Source: Anaerofilum hominis
Lineage (GTDB): Bacteria; Bacillota; Clostridia; Oscillospirales; Ruminococcaceae
Reading direction: 5' to 3'
Length of the DNA: 64,000 nt
Assembly: GCF_014287275.1 (NCBI RefSeq)
Contig: NZ_JACONZ010000001.1
Coordinates: 620,001-684,000, forward strand
The translations under genes were made by a program, and so were the position numbers. Shown in pieces: positions 49,925-58,897 of the stretch. How positions within the stretch are numbered: the stretch's first letter is position 1; every line of letters begins with the position of its first letter. The notes beneath the pieces are model-generated. The model had not been told where the DNA came from and ran no database searches. It worked only from the letters and a program-made list of their open reading frames with translations.

Positions 49925-50773
49925 TTACACGCCCGAATAAGCCGAGAAGCCGCCGTCCACCGGCATCACGGTGCCGGTCACAAAGCCGGAGGCCTCGTCG
50001 CTGACCAGGTAGAGCAGCGCGCCGGAAAGTTCTTCCGGCTGGCCAAAGCGGCCCATGGGGGTGGCCGCCAGGATCTTGCCGGTGCGCGCCGTGGGGCTGC
50101 CGTCGGGGTTCCACAGCAGCGCCTCGTTCTGTTTTGTGGAAAAAAATCCCGGCGCAAGGGCGTTGACCCGGATCCCCACCCGGGCAAAGTGGACCGCCAG
50201 CCACTGGGTAAAGTTGCTCACCGCAGCCTTGGCCCCGGAATAGGCGGGTATCTTGGTCAGGGGGGTAAAGGCGTTCATGGACGAGACGTTCACGATGACG
50301 CCGCCGCCCTCCGTCATATAGCGGGCAAAGACCTGGGTGGGGATCAGGGTCCCGATGAAGTTAAGGTTAAAGACGAACTCGACCCCGGCCGGGTCCAGGT
50401 CAAAAAAGGATTTTGTCTCGGCATCCAGGTCGCCCGGCTCGTAATACTCCTTATCGGTGGTGGCGCGCGGGTTGTTGCCGCCCGCCCCATTGATCAGGAT
50501 ATCGCAGCCGCCCAGGTCGGCCAGCACCTGTCCCGCCACGGCCTCCATGGTCTGCCGCTCCAACACGTTGGCCCTGTAGGCCCGGGCCGTGCCGCCCTCC
50601 GCCTCGATGGCGGCAGCCACGGCCTGCGCGGCTTCCAGGTTCAGGTCCAGCAGGGCTACCTTTGCCCCGCAGGCCGCCAGCGTCTTTGCAAAACCGCCGC
50701 AGAGCACGCCGCCAGCGCCGGTGACCACGGCGGTCTTGCCGCCCAGGTCGATCTTAAAGGGAAGTTTTGTCAT
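49925..50773 (-). CDS. SDR-family sugar-acid reductase (likely fructuronate reductase)
   Basis: 282-aa short-chain dehydrogenase. KTAVVTGAGGVLCGGFAKTLAA is the cofactor motif, then INGAGGNNPRATTD, VNVSSMNAFTPL (Ser), YSGAKAAVSNF (Tyr, Lys) and GFVTGTVMPVDGGFSAYSGV. The long insert after NNPRAT and the sequence style match the YjmF-type SDRs that reduce D-fructuronate to D-mannonate in place of the classical UxuB. Last gene of the hexuronate operon; it overlaps the LarA-like gene stop. Start ATG 50773 or GTG 50782, neither with a strong ribosome site. Specificity inferred from the family and from uxaC in the operon. Confidence 0.85.
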   Translation of the reverse strand: MTKLPFKIDLGGKTAVVTGAGGVLCGGFAKTLAACGAKVALLDLNLEAAQAVAAAIEAEGGTARAYRANVLERQTMEAVAGQVLADLGGCDILINGAGGNNPRATTDKEYYEPGDLDAETKSFFDLDPAGVEFVFNLNFIGTLIPTQVFARYMTEGGGVIVNVSSMNAFTPLTKIPAYSGAKAAVSNFTQWLAVHFARVGIRVNALAPGFFSTKQNEALLWNPDGSPTARTGKILAATPMGRFGQPEELSGALLYLVSDEASGFVTGTVMPVDGGFSAYSGV

Positions 50774-50778
50774 CACTT

Positions 50779-52059
50779 TCACGCTTTCTCAAATTTTTTG
50801 CGGTCCGCCCACAGCCCCAGCGCCGGGTTGGGGATATAGTAAACGCGCTCCCCGTCCGGCAGTGTATTATAGCCGCTGGCCAGCTTTTCCGGGTCGTACC
50901 TCTGTGCGGCCGTCTCATAGGGCAGGTAGCTGAAGCAGACCCCCTCCACCTCCTCGCGGGAGAGCAGCCGCGTGCAGTAGGTGATGCGGAAACGGCCGTC
51001 GCTGCTGCCGTGGATGAGGTGGGCGGCGGCGGACAGGTTCTGCTGCAGGTCCCGCTGTGTGCCGCACAGCCGGATGACCTCCTCGCGGCCGCAGTAGCCG
51101 TATTTGCGGATCAGCCCGTCGATCTCCGGGTCCTCGCCGAAGCGGTCCACCCCGGGCGCCAGCACGATCAGCTCGCCGCCGTCCCGGATGGCCATGCGGG
51201 TGCGGTAGACCGCCTTGTTGCCCAGCCAGGTGCTTTTGAACTCTTTGCCGTCCAGCAGCACCACCACCTTGTCAAAGGGCTCGTCGATCAAATTGAGGTT
51301 ATATCTCTGCGCCTGGGTCACCGCCTGTTCAAAACAGGCGCGCCCGCTGCCGATGAAAAGGGCGTGGGTGTCGATCTCCCCGTGCGGGGCGGTGGTGACG
51401 GTGAGCACATAGTTCAGCGGCAGGCCGGCGAGAAAGTGCTGCTGCGCATAGTCGAACACCTGGCGCACCGGGGTCCTGTCCCGGCCCATCATCCGCTCCA
51501 GCCCGTAGAACGCCCCCAGCATGTGGGAGGAGTTGATCATGCCGCTGCCGCCCGTGCCCACCAGGATATTTTTGCTGTAGTTGGCCATGCCCACCACCTC
51601 GTGGGGCACCACCTGGCCGATGGAAAGGATCAGGTCGTATCCATCCAGCAGGTGCCTGTTCACCTCCACCGGGATGGGCTGGTCCATAATGCCCTCCGAC
51701 ACCTGGCGCACAAAGCTGCCCGGCACCTCGCCCAGGCGCACCACGTCGCTGCGCCAGTCGTGGGGGATGAACCGCTCAAACGGGATATCCCCGTACATGT
51801 CCGCGCACTGCTCCCGCGTCATGGGCACATGGGTGCCCAGCGCCTCCAGCAGATCCACCTCGCAGGCGCCGGACAGCAGGTGGTAATAGAGGTTTGCGAT
51901 CAGCCCCGCGCCCGAGTGGAAGCGGGTGTAATCCGGCACCACCAGCAGCACCCTGTTCAGCTTGTCCCGGCAGTCGGCAAGGGAGGCCTCTACCGCCCGG
52001 GCGATCCGTTCGGCGGTGATCGCGCCCTCCCGCTCTTCCAGCAATACCTGATCGATCAT
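50779..52059 (-). CDS. LarA-type nickel-pincer racemase/epimerase homologue (sugar acid)
   Basis: 426 aa, lactate racemase LarA superfamily. The N-terminal PDYTRFHSG matches the LarA N-domain, and the residues needed for the nickel-pincer cofactor are all present: His77 in EALGTHVPM, His153 in VVPHEVVGM, Lys163 in YSKNILVG (cofactor attachment in LarA) and His179 in NSSHML. Members of this family invert the carbon next to the carboxylate of 2-hydroxyacids. Between fructuronate reductase and 6-phosphogluconate dehydrogenase the obvious reaction is D-mannonate to D-gluconate (C2 epimerisation). Cofactor genes larB, larC, larE are not in the window. Good ribosome site (GGAGGCGGG) before ATG 52059. 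Substrate inferred. Confidence 0.82.
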   Translation of the reverse strand: MIDQVLLEEREGAITAERIARAVEASLADCRDKLNRVLLVVPDYTRFHSGAGLIANLYYHLLSGACEVDLLEALGTHVPMTREQCADMYGDIPFERFIPHDWRSDVVRLGEVPGSFVRQVSEGIMDQPIPVEVNRHLLDGYDLILSIGQVVPHEVVGMANYSKNILVGTGGSGMINSSHMLGAFYGLERMMGRDRTPVRQVFDYAQQHFLAGLPLNYVLTVTTAPHGEIDTHALFIGSGRACFEQAVTQAQRYNLNLIDEPFDKVVVLLDGKEFKSTWLGNKAVYRTRMAIRDGGELIVLAPGVDRFGEDPEIDGLIRKYGYCGREEVIRLCGTQRDLQQNLSAAAHLIHGSSDGRFRITYCTRLLSREEVEGVCFSYLPYETAAQRYDPEKLASGYNTLPDGERVYYIPNPALGLWADRKKFEKA

Positions 52060-52073
52060 ATGCCCGCCTCCGT

Positions 52074-53522
52074 CTATGCGTTGTAGGTGGAGGACGCCGT
52101 GCCGCCGCCCTCACCGGTCCAGTCGGTGTGAAAGAACTTGTCCCGCGGCGCGTCCAGCCGCTCGTAGGTATGGGCGCCGAAATAGTCGCGCTGCGCCTGA
52201 AGCAGGTTGGCGGGCAGCCGCGCGCAGCGGTAACCGTCGTAATAGCTGAGCGCCGCGCTCATGGCCGGCACCGGCACGCCGCACTCCATCGCGCGGGCGC
52301 ACACCCGCCGCCAGCCTCCCTGCGCCTGCTGCAGCACCTCGCGGAAATGGCCGTCCAGCATCAGGTTGGTCAGCTGCGGGTCGGCGTCAAACGCGCGTTT
52401 GATGTCCCCCAGAAAGACGCTGCGGATGATGCAGCCGCCGCGCCACATGAGGGCGATCTCACCAAAGTTGAGGTCCCAGCCGTAGGTCGCGGCCGCCGTG
52501 CGCATCAGGGCGTACCCCTGCGCATAAGAGACGATCTTGGAAGCGTAGAGCGCGTCCCGGATATCCCGCACCAGCGCCGCCCTGTCCCCCTCAAAACGCA
52601 CGTCGGGGCCGCGCAGCAGGCCGGACGCCCGCACCCGCTCCTCCTTGGCCGCGGACAGGCAGCGCGCAAAGACCGCCTCGCCGATCAGTGTCAGGGCGAC
52701 CCCCTCGTCCAGCGCGGCGATAGAGGCCCACTTGCCGGTCCCTTTCTGCCCCGCGGTGTCCAGGATCCGGTCCACCAGCGCCCCGCCGTCCTCCTCCCGG
52801 TACGCCAGGATGTCGCGGGTGATCTCGATCAGGTAACTGTTCAGTTCGCCCTCGTTCCACTCCCGGAACACCTCGTGCATCTCCTCGTTGGTCATCCCCA
52901 GCAGGTCCCGCATCAGCTGGTAGCTCTCGCAGATCAGCTGCATGTCGCCGTACTCGATGCCGTTGTGGACCATTTTCACAAAGTGGCCCGCCCCGCCGGA
53001 ACCCACCCACTCGCAGCAGGGGGAACCGTCGGTGCTGGCGCAGATGGCGTGAAAGATGGGCCGCACCTGCTCCCACGCGGCCGGGGAGCCGCCGGGCATC
53101 ATCGAGGGACCGTGCAGGGCCCCCATCTCGCCGCCGGAAACGCCGGTGCCCACATACAGCAGGCCCTTGCTCTCCACCAGCGCCGTGCGGCGCGCGGTGT
53201 CGGCAAAATGGCTGTTGCCGCCGTCGATAATGATGTCGCCCGGCTCCAGCAGGGGCAAAAGCCGGTCGATGGTCTCATCCACAGGGCTGCCTGCGCGGAT
53301 CATCATCATCACCTTGCGCGGGCGTTTCAGCGCGGCCACCAGCTCCGGCAGGCTGTGCGCACCAATGAAGCGTCTGCCCGCCCCGCGCCCTGCGAGAAAG
53401 CGGTCCACCACGCCCTCCGCAATATCATAAACAGCTACCGAGAATCCCTTGTCCTCCATGTTCAGGGCCAGGTTCTCCCCCATCACCGCCATGCCGATCA
53501 TTGCAATATCCGCTTGTGCCAT
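52074..53522 (-). CDS. gnd: 6-phosphogluconate dehydrogenase (decarboxylating)
   Basis: 482 aa, the long form. Converts 6-phosphogluconate to ribulose-5-P and CO2 with NAD(P)+. Rossmann start IAMIGMAVMGENLALNMEDKG, then IIDGGNSHFADTARR, VGTGVSGGEMGALHGPSMMPGG, the catalytic GAGHFVKMVHNGIEYGDMQLI, and the C-terminal RDYFGAHTYERLD..FFHTDW. In this operon it implies that carbon enters at 6-phosphogluconate, so gluconate must be produced and phosphorylated. No zwf or pgl is adjacent, so it is not part of an oxidative pentose phosphate cluster. Confidence 0.95.
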   Translation of the reverse strand: MAQADIAMIGMAVMGENLALNMEDKGFSVAVYDIAEGVVDRFLAGRGAGRRFIGAHSLPELVAALKRPRKVMMMIRAGSPVDETIDRLLPLLEPGDIIIDGGNSHFADTARRTALVESKGLLYVGTGVSGGEMGALHGPSMMPGGSPAAWEQVRPIFHAICASTDGSPCCEWVGSGGAGHFVKMVHNGIEYGDMQLICESYQLMRDLLGMTNEEMHEVFREWNEGELNSYLIEITRDILAYREEDGGALVDRILDTAGQKGTGKWASIAALDEGVALTLIGEAVFARCLSAAKEERVRASGLLRGPDVRFEGDRAALVRDIRDALYASKIVSYAQGYALMRTAAATYGWDLNFGEIALMWRGGCIIRSVFLGDIKRAFDADPQLTNLMLDGHFREVLQQAQGGWRRVCARAMECGVPVPAMSAALSYYDGYRCARLPANLLQAQRDYFGAHTYERLDAPRDKFFHTDWTGEGGGTASSTYNA

Positions 53523-53540
53523 CCGTCTCTCCCCTTTCGC

Positions 53541-54614
53541 CTATCTCACGACGCGGGCGTTGCCCTTGTAGATGCTCCACACCTGCGCCTCGTCGGCGGG
53601 GGTGCCGTAATCTTCCAGCACGGTCGCCGCCAGCGCGCCGGTCGCCCAGCCGAACTGGATCCATTTTTCCGGCGCCCAGCCTTTCAGGATCGCGTAGAGC
53701 ATGCCGCTGACAAATCCGTCGCCGCCGCCGATGCGGTCCAGCACCGGGATCTCCCGCAGCGGCTCGACATGCCATTCGCCCTCGGCCAGCATGACCGCGC
53801 CCCACTCATGGCTGTTGGCGCTGAGCGCCTCGCGCAGGGTGGTGGCAAAGACGCTGGCGTTGGGGTAGGCGGCGCGCACCCGTTCGATCATGCCCTTAAA
53901 GCCGTCGATCTTGTCCTGGATGCCGCTGCCGCCGGCGGGCGGCCCCTCGATGCCCAGGGCGAGCTGAAAATCCTCCTCGTTGCCGATGAGGATATCGGCC
54001 AGCGAGGCGATCTCGGAAAAGCTGCGGCGCAGCTCTTCCTGCCGGCCCTTCCAGAAGCTGGCCCGGTAGTTCATGTCAAACGAGAGCACGGTGCCGTGCT
54101 TCTTCGCGGCCCGCGCCACCTCCAGGCAGCACTGGGTCGCCTCCTCTGAAAGGGCGGCGATCAGGCCGGACAGATGCAGGATGCGGCAGCCCTCTTCGCC
54201 GAAAAGGCGGTCCAGGTCAAAATCCGCGGCACTGAGGCCGCGCCCCACCTCGCCTGCGCGGTCGTTGAGCACGCGGGGCGCCCGCATGCCATAGCCGCTG
54301 TCGGCAATATTGAACTGGTGCCGGTAACCCCAGGGGCCGCCCTGGTCTACCTCTTTGCCCTCAAACTCGATGTTGCGCCGCCGCAGCTCGCCCTTGATAA
54401 AGGCGGCCACGGCGCTGTCGGCCACAAACCGGGTGAGCACCTTGGTGCGCAGCCCAAGCGACGCGGACACGTTCAGCACATTGCTCTCGGCGCTGGTGGC
54501 CTGCATGGAATACAGCCTGCTGGTGTGTACCGGCTGGCGGTCCGCCGGGGTGATGCGCACCCCCATGCTGGTGACCGTCATCAGGTCGTATCTGCAATTC
54601 TCCCTGAGTTTCAT
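53541..54614 (-). CDS. PfkB-family sugar-acid kinase (KdgK-like; possibly gluconate kinase)
   Basis: 357 aa ribokinase-fold kinase. SAESNVLNVSASLGLRTKVLT near the N-terminus, LHLSGLIAALSE, VLSFDMNYRASFWKGRQEEL, ADILIGNEEDFQLALG and the catalytic-base anion-hole motif DRIGGGDGFVSGMLYAIL. These resemble 2-keto-3-deoxygluconate kinases. The operon has gnd but no mannonate dehydratase or KDPG aldolase, so phosphorylation of gluconate at C6 is an attractive alternative. GGAGGAG before ATG 54614. Biochemistry would decide. Confidence 0.85.
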   Translation of the reverse strand: MKLRENCRYDLMTVTSMGVRITPADRQPVHTSRLYSMQATSAESNVLNVSASLGLRTKVLTRFVADSAVAAFIKGELRRRNIEFEGKEVDQGGPWGYRHQFNIADSGYGMRAPRVLNDRAGEVGRGLSAADFDLDRLFGEEGCRILHLSGLIAALSEEATQCCLEVARAAKKHGTVLSFDMNYRASFWKGRQEELRRSFSEIASLADILIGNEEDFQLALGIEGPPAGGSGIQDKIDGFKGMIERVRAAYPNASVFATTLREALSANSHEWGAVMLAEGEWHVEPLREIPVLDRIGGGDGFVSGMLYAILKGWAPEKWIQFGWATGALAATVLEDYGTPADEAQVWSIYKGNARVVR

Positions 54615-54767
54615 CTTCTCTCCTCCTGTTCGTCAAAAGGTCGTCTTTTTAAAATCAGGCCGCGGCGCTTTGCCGCAGCGCGCTCCCGCGCCCTCTTCCG
54701 GCAGTCAAAAAGCCCCGCGCGGCGAAAAATGCGGCCCGGAACATATCCTGTCCGGCGCCGGCGCTTT

Positions 54768-56168
54768 TCAAGGCGCGTTCTCCCCGATAAAAAGCCGCCG
54801 GGCATTGTTGTAAAACACATCCTCCAGCATGGCCCGCGCTGCGTCGAAGCTGTGGTATCTGCCGCTGTCCAGCAGGGCCCCCACCTCGTCGCAGACAATG
54901 CGGCGGAAATACTCGTGGCGCACAAAAGACCCGATGCTGCGCGAGTCGGTCAGCATGCCCGGAGTATAGGCGAACATGCCGTTTTCAAACAGATACTGCA
55001 GCTGCTCGCGGATGCCGCGCTCGGTGTCGTTGAACCACCATGCGGCGCCCAGCTGCACCCGTCCGGGCCGCCCGCCGCCAAAAGTGGCGCAGACGGTCGC
55101 CAAAACGGGATAATCACAGGGGTTGAGGCAGTAGAGGATCACGTCCGGCAGCTGGTCCCGCTGCGCCAGATCGTCCAAAAAGGCCGCCAGCGCAGACGGG
55201 TCGGTCGTCCGGCCCACGCTGTCATAACCGCTGTCCGCCCCCATGCGCGCAAAGCCCCGGGTGTTGGCGTCCCGCAGCGCGCCGAGATGCAGTTGCATCA
55301 CCACGCCGCGGCTGTGGTAAAGGGCGGCAAGCCGGGCGGCCAGATAGCTGACATAGCCGTCCTCTGCCTCCCGCGTGAGGGGTTCCCCCCGCAGGGCGCG
55401 CTGAAATGCCGCCTGCGCCTCGTCCCGGCTGGCGGTCCGGTAAGCAAACCGCTCAAAGCCGTGGTCGCTGGTAAAGCAGCCCAGCGCCTTGAAACGGTCC
55501 AGCGCCGAGGCGAGCGCCGCCTCCAGGCCGTCCAGGCTGTCCTCCTGCACCCCCTCTGCGGCCAGCAGCTTTTTGACGCTGTCCGCCCAGCCGGGCTTGC
55601 CGATGTGGAGCACGCCGTCGGGGCGGAAGCCCGGGGAGATGCGCAGGCCGTCGTCCGCCCGCCGCGCAAAGGCCTTGTGCCATTCCAGCCCCGCGTCGGG
55701 CGCCTCGGTGGTGCACAGCACCCGCACCTTTAAGCGCCGCAGCAGCGCCCGCGGGCGCAGGTCGTCCTGCTGCAGCCTGCGGTTGCACAGGTCGTACAGC
55801 CGGTCGGCGCTCTGCGGGGTCAAGGGCTCTTTTGCGCCGAACAGCCTGCGCAGCTCCAGGTTCGTCCAGTAGTAGACCGGGCTGCCGATGGCCTTTTCAC
55901 AGGCGGCGGCAAAGGCGCGGAACTTTTCCCGGTCGTCCGCCTCCCCGCGGATATAGCGCTCCGGGACGCCCGCCGCGCGCAGGATGCGCCATTTGTAGTG
56001 GTCCCGCGCCAGCCACATGGAGGTGACGGAGCTGTAATTTTTGTTTTCCACGATCTCCTGCGGGTCGAGATGGTTGTGGTAATCAAAGATCGGCATCTCC
56101 GCGGTCTGTTCATACAGTCTCCGGGCCGCTTCCCCCGAGAGAAGGAACTCCGCATCCATAAAGTTCAT
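54768..56168 (-). CDS. uxaC: Glucuronate isomerase
   Basis: 466 aa, full length. Isomerises D-glucuronate to D-fructuronate (and galacturonate to tagaturonate). Amidohydrolase-like TIM barrel with MPIFDYHNHLDPQEI at the N-terminus, SMWLARDHYKWRILRAAGVPE, YYWTNLELRRLFG, VLCTTEAPDAGLEWH, MQLHLGALRDANTR and GMLTDSRSIGSFVRHEYFRR. First gene of the operon; GAGGAAGG ribosome site before ATG 56168. It commits the operon to hexuronate use. Confidence 0.96.
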   Translation of the reverse strand: MNFMDAEFLLSGEAARRLYEQTAEMPIFDYHNHLDPQEIVENKNYSSVTSMWLARDHYKWRILRAAGVPERYIRGEADDREKFRAFAAACEKAIGSPVYYWTNLELRRLFGAKEPLTPQSADRLYDLCNRRLQQDDLRPRALLRRLKVRVLCTTEAPDAGLEWHKAFARRADDGLRISPGFRPDGVLHIGKPGWADSVKKLLAAEGVQEDSLDGLEAALASALDRFKALGCFTSDHGFERFAYRTASRDEAQAAFQRALRGEPLTREAEDGYVSYLAARLAALYHSRGVVMQLHLGALRDANTRGFARMGADSGYDSVGRTTDPSALAAFLDDLAQRDQLPDVILYCLNPCDYPVLATVCATFGGGRPGRVQLGAAWWFNDTERGIREQLQYLFENGMFAYTPGMLTDSRSIGSFVRHEYFRRIVCDEVGALLDSGRYHSFDAARAMLEDVFYNNARRLFIGENAP

Positions 56169-56384
56169 CTTTTTACATCCTTCCTCATCCGATTGCCGTG
56201 CGCACTTTTCCCGGCGGGCGTCCCGCCCGCAGAAGAAAACAGCCCCCTTTCACACACGGGCGGCAGACCGCCGCGCGGGCGCAAAAGGGGGCCGCCAGCC
56301 GGGGGACGGCAGCTCTACCGTCCGCCGGCGCAGCGGCGGGCCCTGCGCGGGCCGCGCTGTGCCGCGCCCCCTGCCGCGCCCGGT

Positions 56385-56520
56385 TTACAGGCCCAGCAGC
56401 TCCTGCGCGTTGAGACGGCAGACCTTGGAGTAGACTTCTTCGCTGATCTTGAGCTGGTGCAGCAGCGAATCCAGATAGGACCCCAGCGGATAGATGAAGT
56501 CCGTGTTGCAGATATCCAGT
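56385..56520 (-). pseudogene. 3' remnant of an amidohydrolase-type (Amidohydro_2) gene
   Basis: Reading minus-strand, the last 45 codons of a protein are intact and G+C-rich: KLDICNTDFIYPLGSYLDSL, then LKISEEVYSKVCRLNAQELLGL and TAA. This is the typical end of the amidohydrolase-2 family (TD..YP.GS, LSEE..KV...NA..LLGL). Upstream the frame meets the stop of the A+T-rich amidohydrolase gene, at an abrupt composition change, with no start codon or remaining domain. Between it and uxaC (56169-56384) there is no gene. Confidence 0.7.
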
Positions 56521-57717
56521 TTAAAGTTGTTTGACAATTTTCCCGCCCTGCATTACTACTTTGACATTTTCCGTCCTTCGAAGCAATCCCATGTTTTTCA
56601 GTGGATTGCCCGAAACCAGAATGATATCCGCCAGCTTTCCTTTATCCAGCGTACCTATATCGTTTCTCATCAGCACCTCTGCCCCTGTTTTTGTCGCCGC
56701 CTGAATCACTGCCATAGGATCCATTCCCAGACCAGCCAGGAATTCCATCTCCAATGCATTATCAGGGCCCGGGAAAAAGTCTGTGCCAACTCCTATTTTA
56801 AGGTTTGCCTTGAATGCCAGTTCAAAAGTTCGGCAATGCGCTTCATAAGCAACTGCAATCTTCTTTCCCACCAGAGGGTCCAGCCTGTCCCGCATATCAT
56901 ACTGCACTTTTGCCAAAGCGAAAGTGGGTATAATATAGGCCCCCGCTTTCTCGATCAGTTCCACCGCCTCTTCGTCTAAAAAGGTGGCGTGCTCGATCGT
57001 GCGTACTCCATTGCGGGCGGCCAGCTTGATTCCTCCGTTGCTGACCGCGTGGGAGCTAACATAAGTTCCAAAATGCTCTGCTTCCTCGACCGCTGCTTTG
57101 ACTTCTGAATCAGAAAATTCCACCTTGTTCACCGTCTTGCATCGGCTATTGACACCGGAAGACGTCGCTATTTTGATAAAATCTGCGCCCTGGCTCAAAG
57201 TATATCGGCATTGCTGCCTGACCTCCGCCTCACCATCTGCGCACAGACCCCATGTCGTCAATAAGTTTTTAGGAATACCCGTGGGCATTATCATTCCATT
57301 CAAGGCGTCCCCATGACCGCCTGTCTGAAATACTCCCATTCCGGCTGAATTGATACGCGGACTTTCAAAAACGCCCTCCTCCTGACAAGATCGAATATGG
57401 ACCCCTATCCCTCCACATTCCCGAATTGTGGTGAATCCGGAGTAAAGAATCTCTTTCAGTTTGGGCAAAGCCCGTGCCGTAGCTTCATGCGGGGACATTG
57501 TAAACAGTTTCCCCACACCCCCGATATGCGTATGTAGATCGATAAGTCCCGGCATCACTGTTCCATCTGCAACTTCCAATATCTGAGCATCTGGCGGTAC
57601 TTGCAATGCTTTCTCCTCGCATACCTCAAGGATTCTATCTCCCTCAACGACCACGGCGCCTTTTTCTATAGGGGCGCCGCCGTTTCCATCAATGACTCTC
57701 CCCTTAATGACATACAT
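56521..57717 (-). CDS. Amidohydrolase-family hydrolase of the A+T-rich cassette (398 aa)
   Basis: Metal-dependent hydrolase of the imidazolonepropionase/prolidase-like group: MYVIKGRVIDGNGGAPIEKG, GTVMPGLIDLHTHIGG (HxH), Lys in GADFIKIATSSGVN, SSHAVSNGG, RTIEHATFLDE, IGVGTDFFPGPDN with the catalytic Asp, and GKLADIILVSGNPL. ATG 57717 with GGGAG 12 nt upstream. Last gene after an RbsABC-type transporter and a cupin, so it probably acts on the imported compound. Its 3' end abuts the remnant of another hydrolase gene. Substrate unknown. Confidence 0.88.
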   Translation of the reverse strand: MYVIKGRVIDGNGGAPIEKGAVVVEGDRILEVCEEKALQVPPDAQILEVADGTVMPGLIDLHTHIGGVGKLFTMSPHEATARALPKLKEILYSGFTTIRECGGIGVHIRSCQEEGVFESPRINSAGMGVFQTGGHGDALNGMIMPTGIPKNLLTTWGLCADGEAEVRQQCRYTLSQGADFIKIATSSGVNSRCKTVNKVEFSDSEVKAAVEEAEHFGTYVSSHAVSNGGIKLAARNGVRTIEHATFLDEEAVELIEKAGAYIIPTFALAKVQYDMRDRLDPLVGKKIAVAYEAHCRTFELAFKANLKIGVGTDFFPGPDNALEMEFLAGLGMDPMAVIQAATKTGAEVLMRNDIGTLDKGKLADIILVSGNPLKNMGLLRRTENVKVVMQGGKIVKQL

Positions 57718-57771
57718 TGTTTTCCATCTCCCTTTTCCACTGGTCCTCATTGTTCGATGAGGTCCACTTTT

Positions 57772-58755
57772 TCAGCCCTGTTGTCGTTTTAAGGCGTTAG
57801 TCCTGCTTGCTTCCCTGCGCAGTTTCTCGGTGGCAGACATATTCTTTAGTTCAGTAACTGACATCAGCAGAATAAGGAACAAGCCGGTCACAGAATTCTT
57901 CAGGTTGGTGTCCAAATTAATTGCAACCAATCCCGTCTGCAAAATATTCAAAGACAATATCCCGGCAAACACACCAAATACAATGTTTACATGTTTGGCA
58001 ATAAAGCCGGCAACAAATACGCCCAGCATCGCTTGAAAGGCCGTACCTATGGTGTCCAGTCCATTTTCTATCGATGTTCCCGTTCCATAACTCAGCGAAA
58101 GCAATGCCGCTATTCCTCCGTAGACCGCCGCAAGCATAATCGCTACGCTCTGGATATTAAGAGTAGAAATCCCCGCGGACTCTGCCAGAACAGAGTTGCC
58201 TCCAACGGCTCGCGCCCTGGCCCCATAAACGCTGTACCGGTGCAGGTAATACATTGCGATCCCCATGACTATAAAAATAATTAGATTCCAAGGCGCACGC
58301 CCCAGGATGGTACAATCATTACTGATAACCAGAACTTTGCTGCCGCCAATGACTCCTCCAATGGATGCAAGGATAAGCGCATATGCAATGCTTATGACCA
58401 TCGAAGAAGTCCTGATAACTCTCATCAGTGCCACTTTAATCGCGCCGATCAGCAACGACGTTCCCAGGCAGCCCAACACAAGCCCCACCATTCCATATTG
58501 CTGGGACAAAAGGCATCCTACGATCGTCGACACCGATATCTGTGCCCCGATTGATAAATCCAAATTTCCTGCCGTCATGCTAAAAGTAAGGCCCCACGCA
58601 ATGATCGAATTGATGAAAGACTGCGTAATTAACATTGACAGCATGGAGATCTTTCCAAATGCAGCCGGTCGCATACATAAAAAGATCACATACACCACAC
58701 TTGGAATCAGTAAAAACATGAGCACTGATATTAAGTGCTTTTTGATTTTTTCCAC
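57772..58755 (-). CDS. ABC transporter permease, RbsC-like (second of two)
   Basis: 327-aa permease of the branched-chain/ribose type (BPD_transp_2): about eight to ten helices, with AWGLTFSMTAGNLDLSIGAQISVSTIVG and ARAVGGNSVLAESAGI, the family motifs (N-x-D-L-S-x-G and GGN...A..GI). GTG start at 58755 with GGGGGA upstream. Second permease of the cassette, presumably forming a heterodimer with the product at 60132. Confidence 0.9.
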   Translation of the reverse strand: MEKIKKHLISVLMFLLIPSVVYVIFLCMRPAAFGKISMLSMLITQSFINSIIAWGLTFSMTAGNLDLSIGAQISVSTIVGCLLSQQYGMVGLVLGCLGTSLLIGAIKVALMRVIRTSSMVISIAYALILASIGGVIGGSKVLVISNDCTILGRAPWNLIIFIVMGIAMYYLHRYSVYGARARAVGGNSVLAESAGISTLNIQSVAIMLAAVYGGIAALLSLSYGTGTSIENGLDTIGTAFQAMLGVFVAGFIAKHVNIVFGVFAGILSLNILQTGLVAINLDTNLKNSVTGLFLILLMSVTELKNMSATEKLRREASRTNALKRQQG

Positions 58756-58897
58756 AATCTGTCCCCCAAGCTGGCGGCAAAGCGCCCTAATTTGTGGGTA
58801 TCCGCCAACGACGAATCGCTGGCGGATACCCCGAATCTTAAATCACGAGTGTTTTACAGAATCGGCCTCTGCCGTCCCGCCGGCGAACTTTCCCTGT

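Noticed and set aside
52128..54149. 673-codon plus-strand frame opposite gnd and the PfkB kinase
   Set aside because: Antisense to two well-supported enzymes; no recognisable domain.
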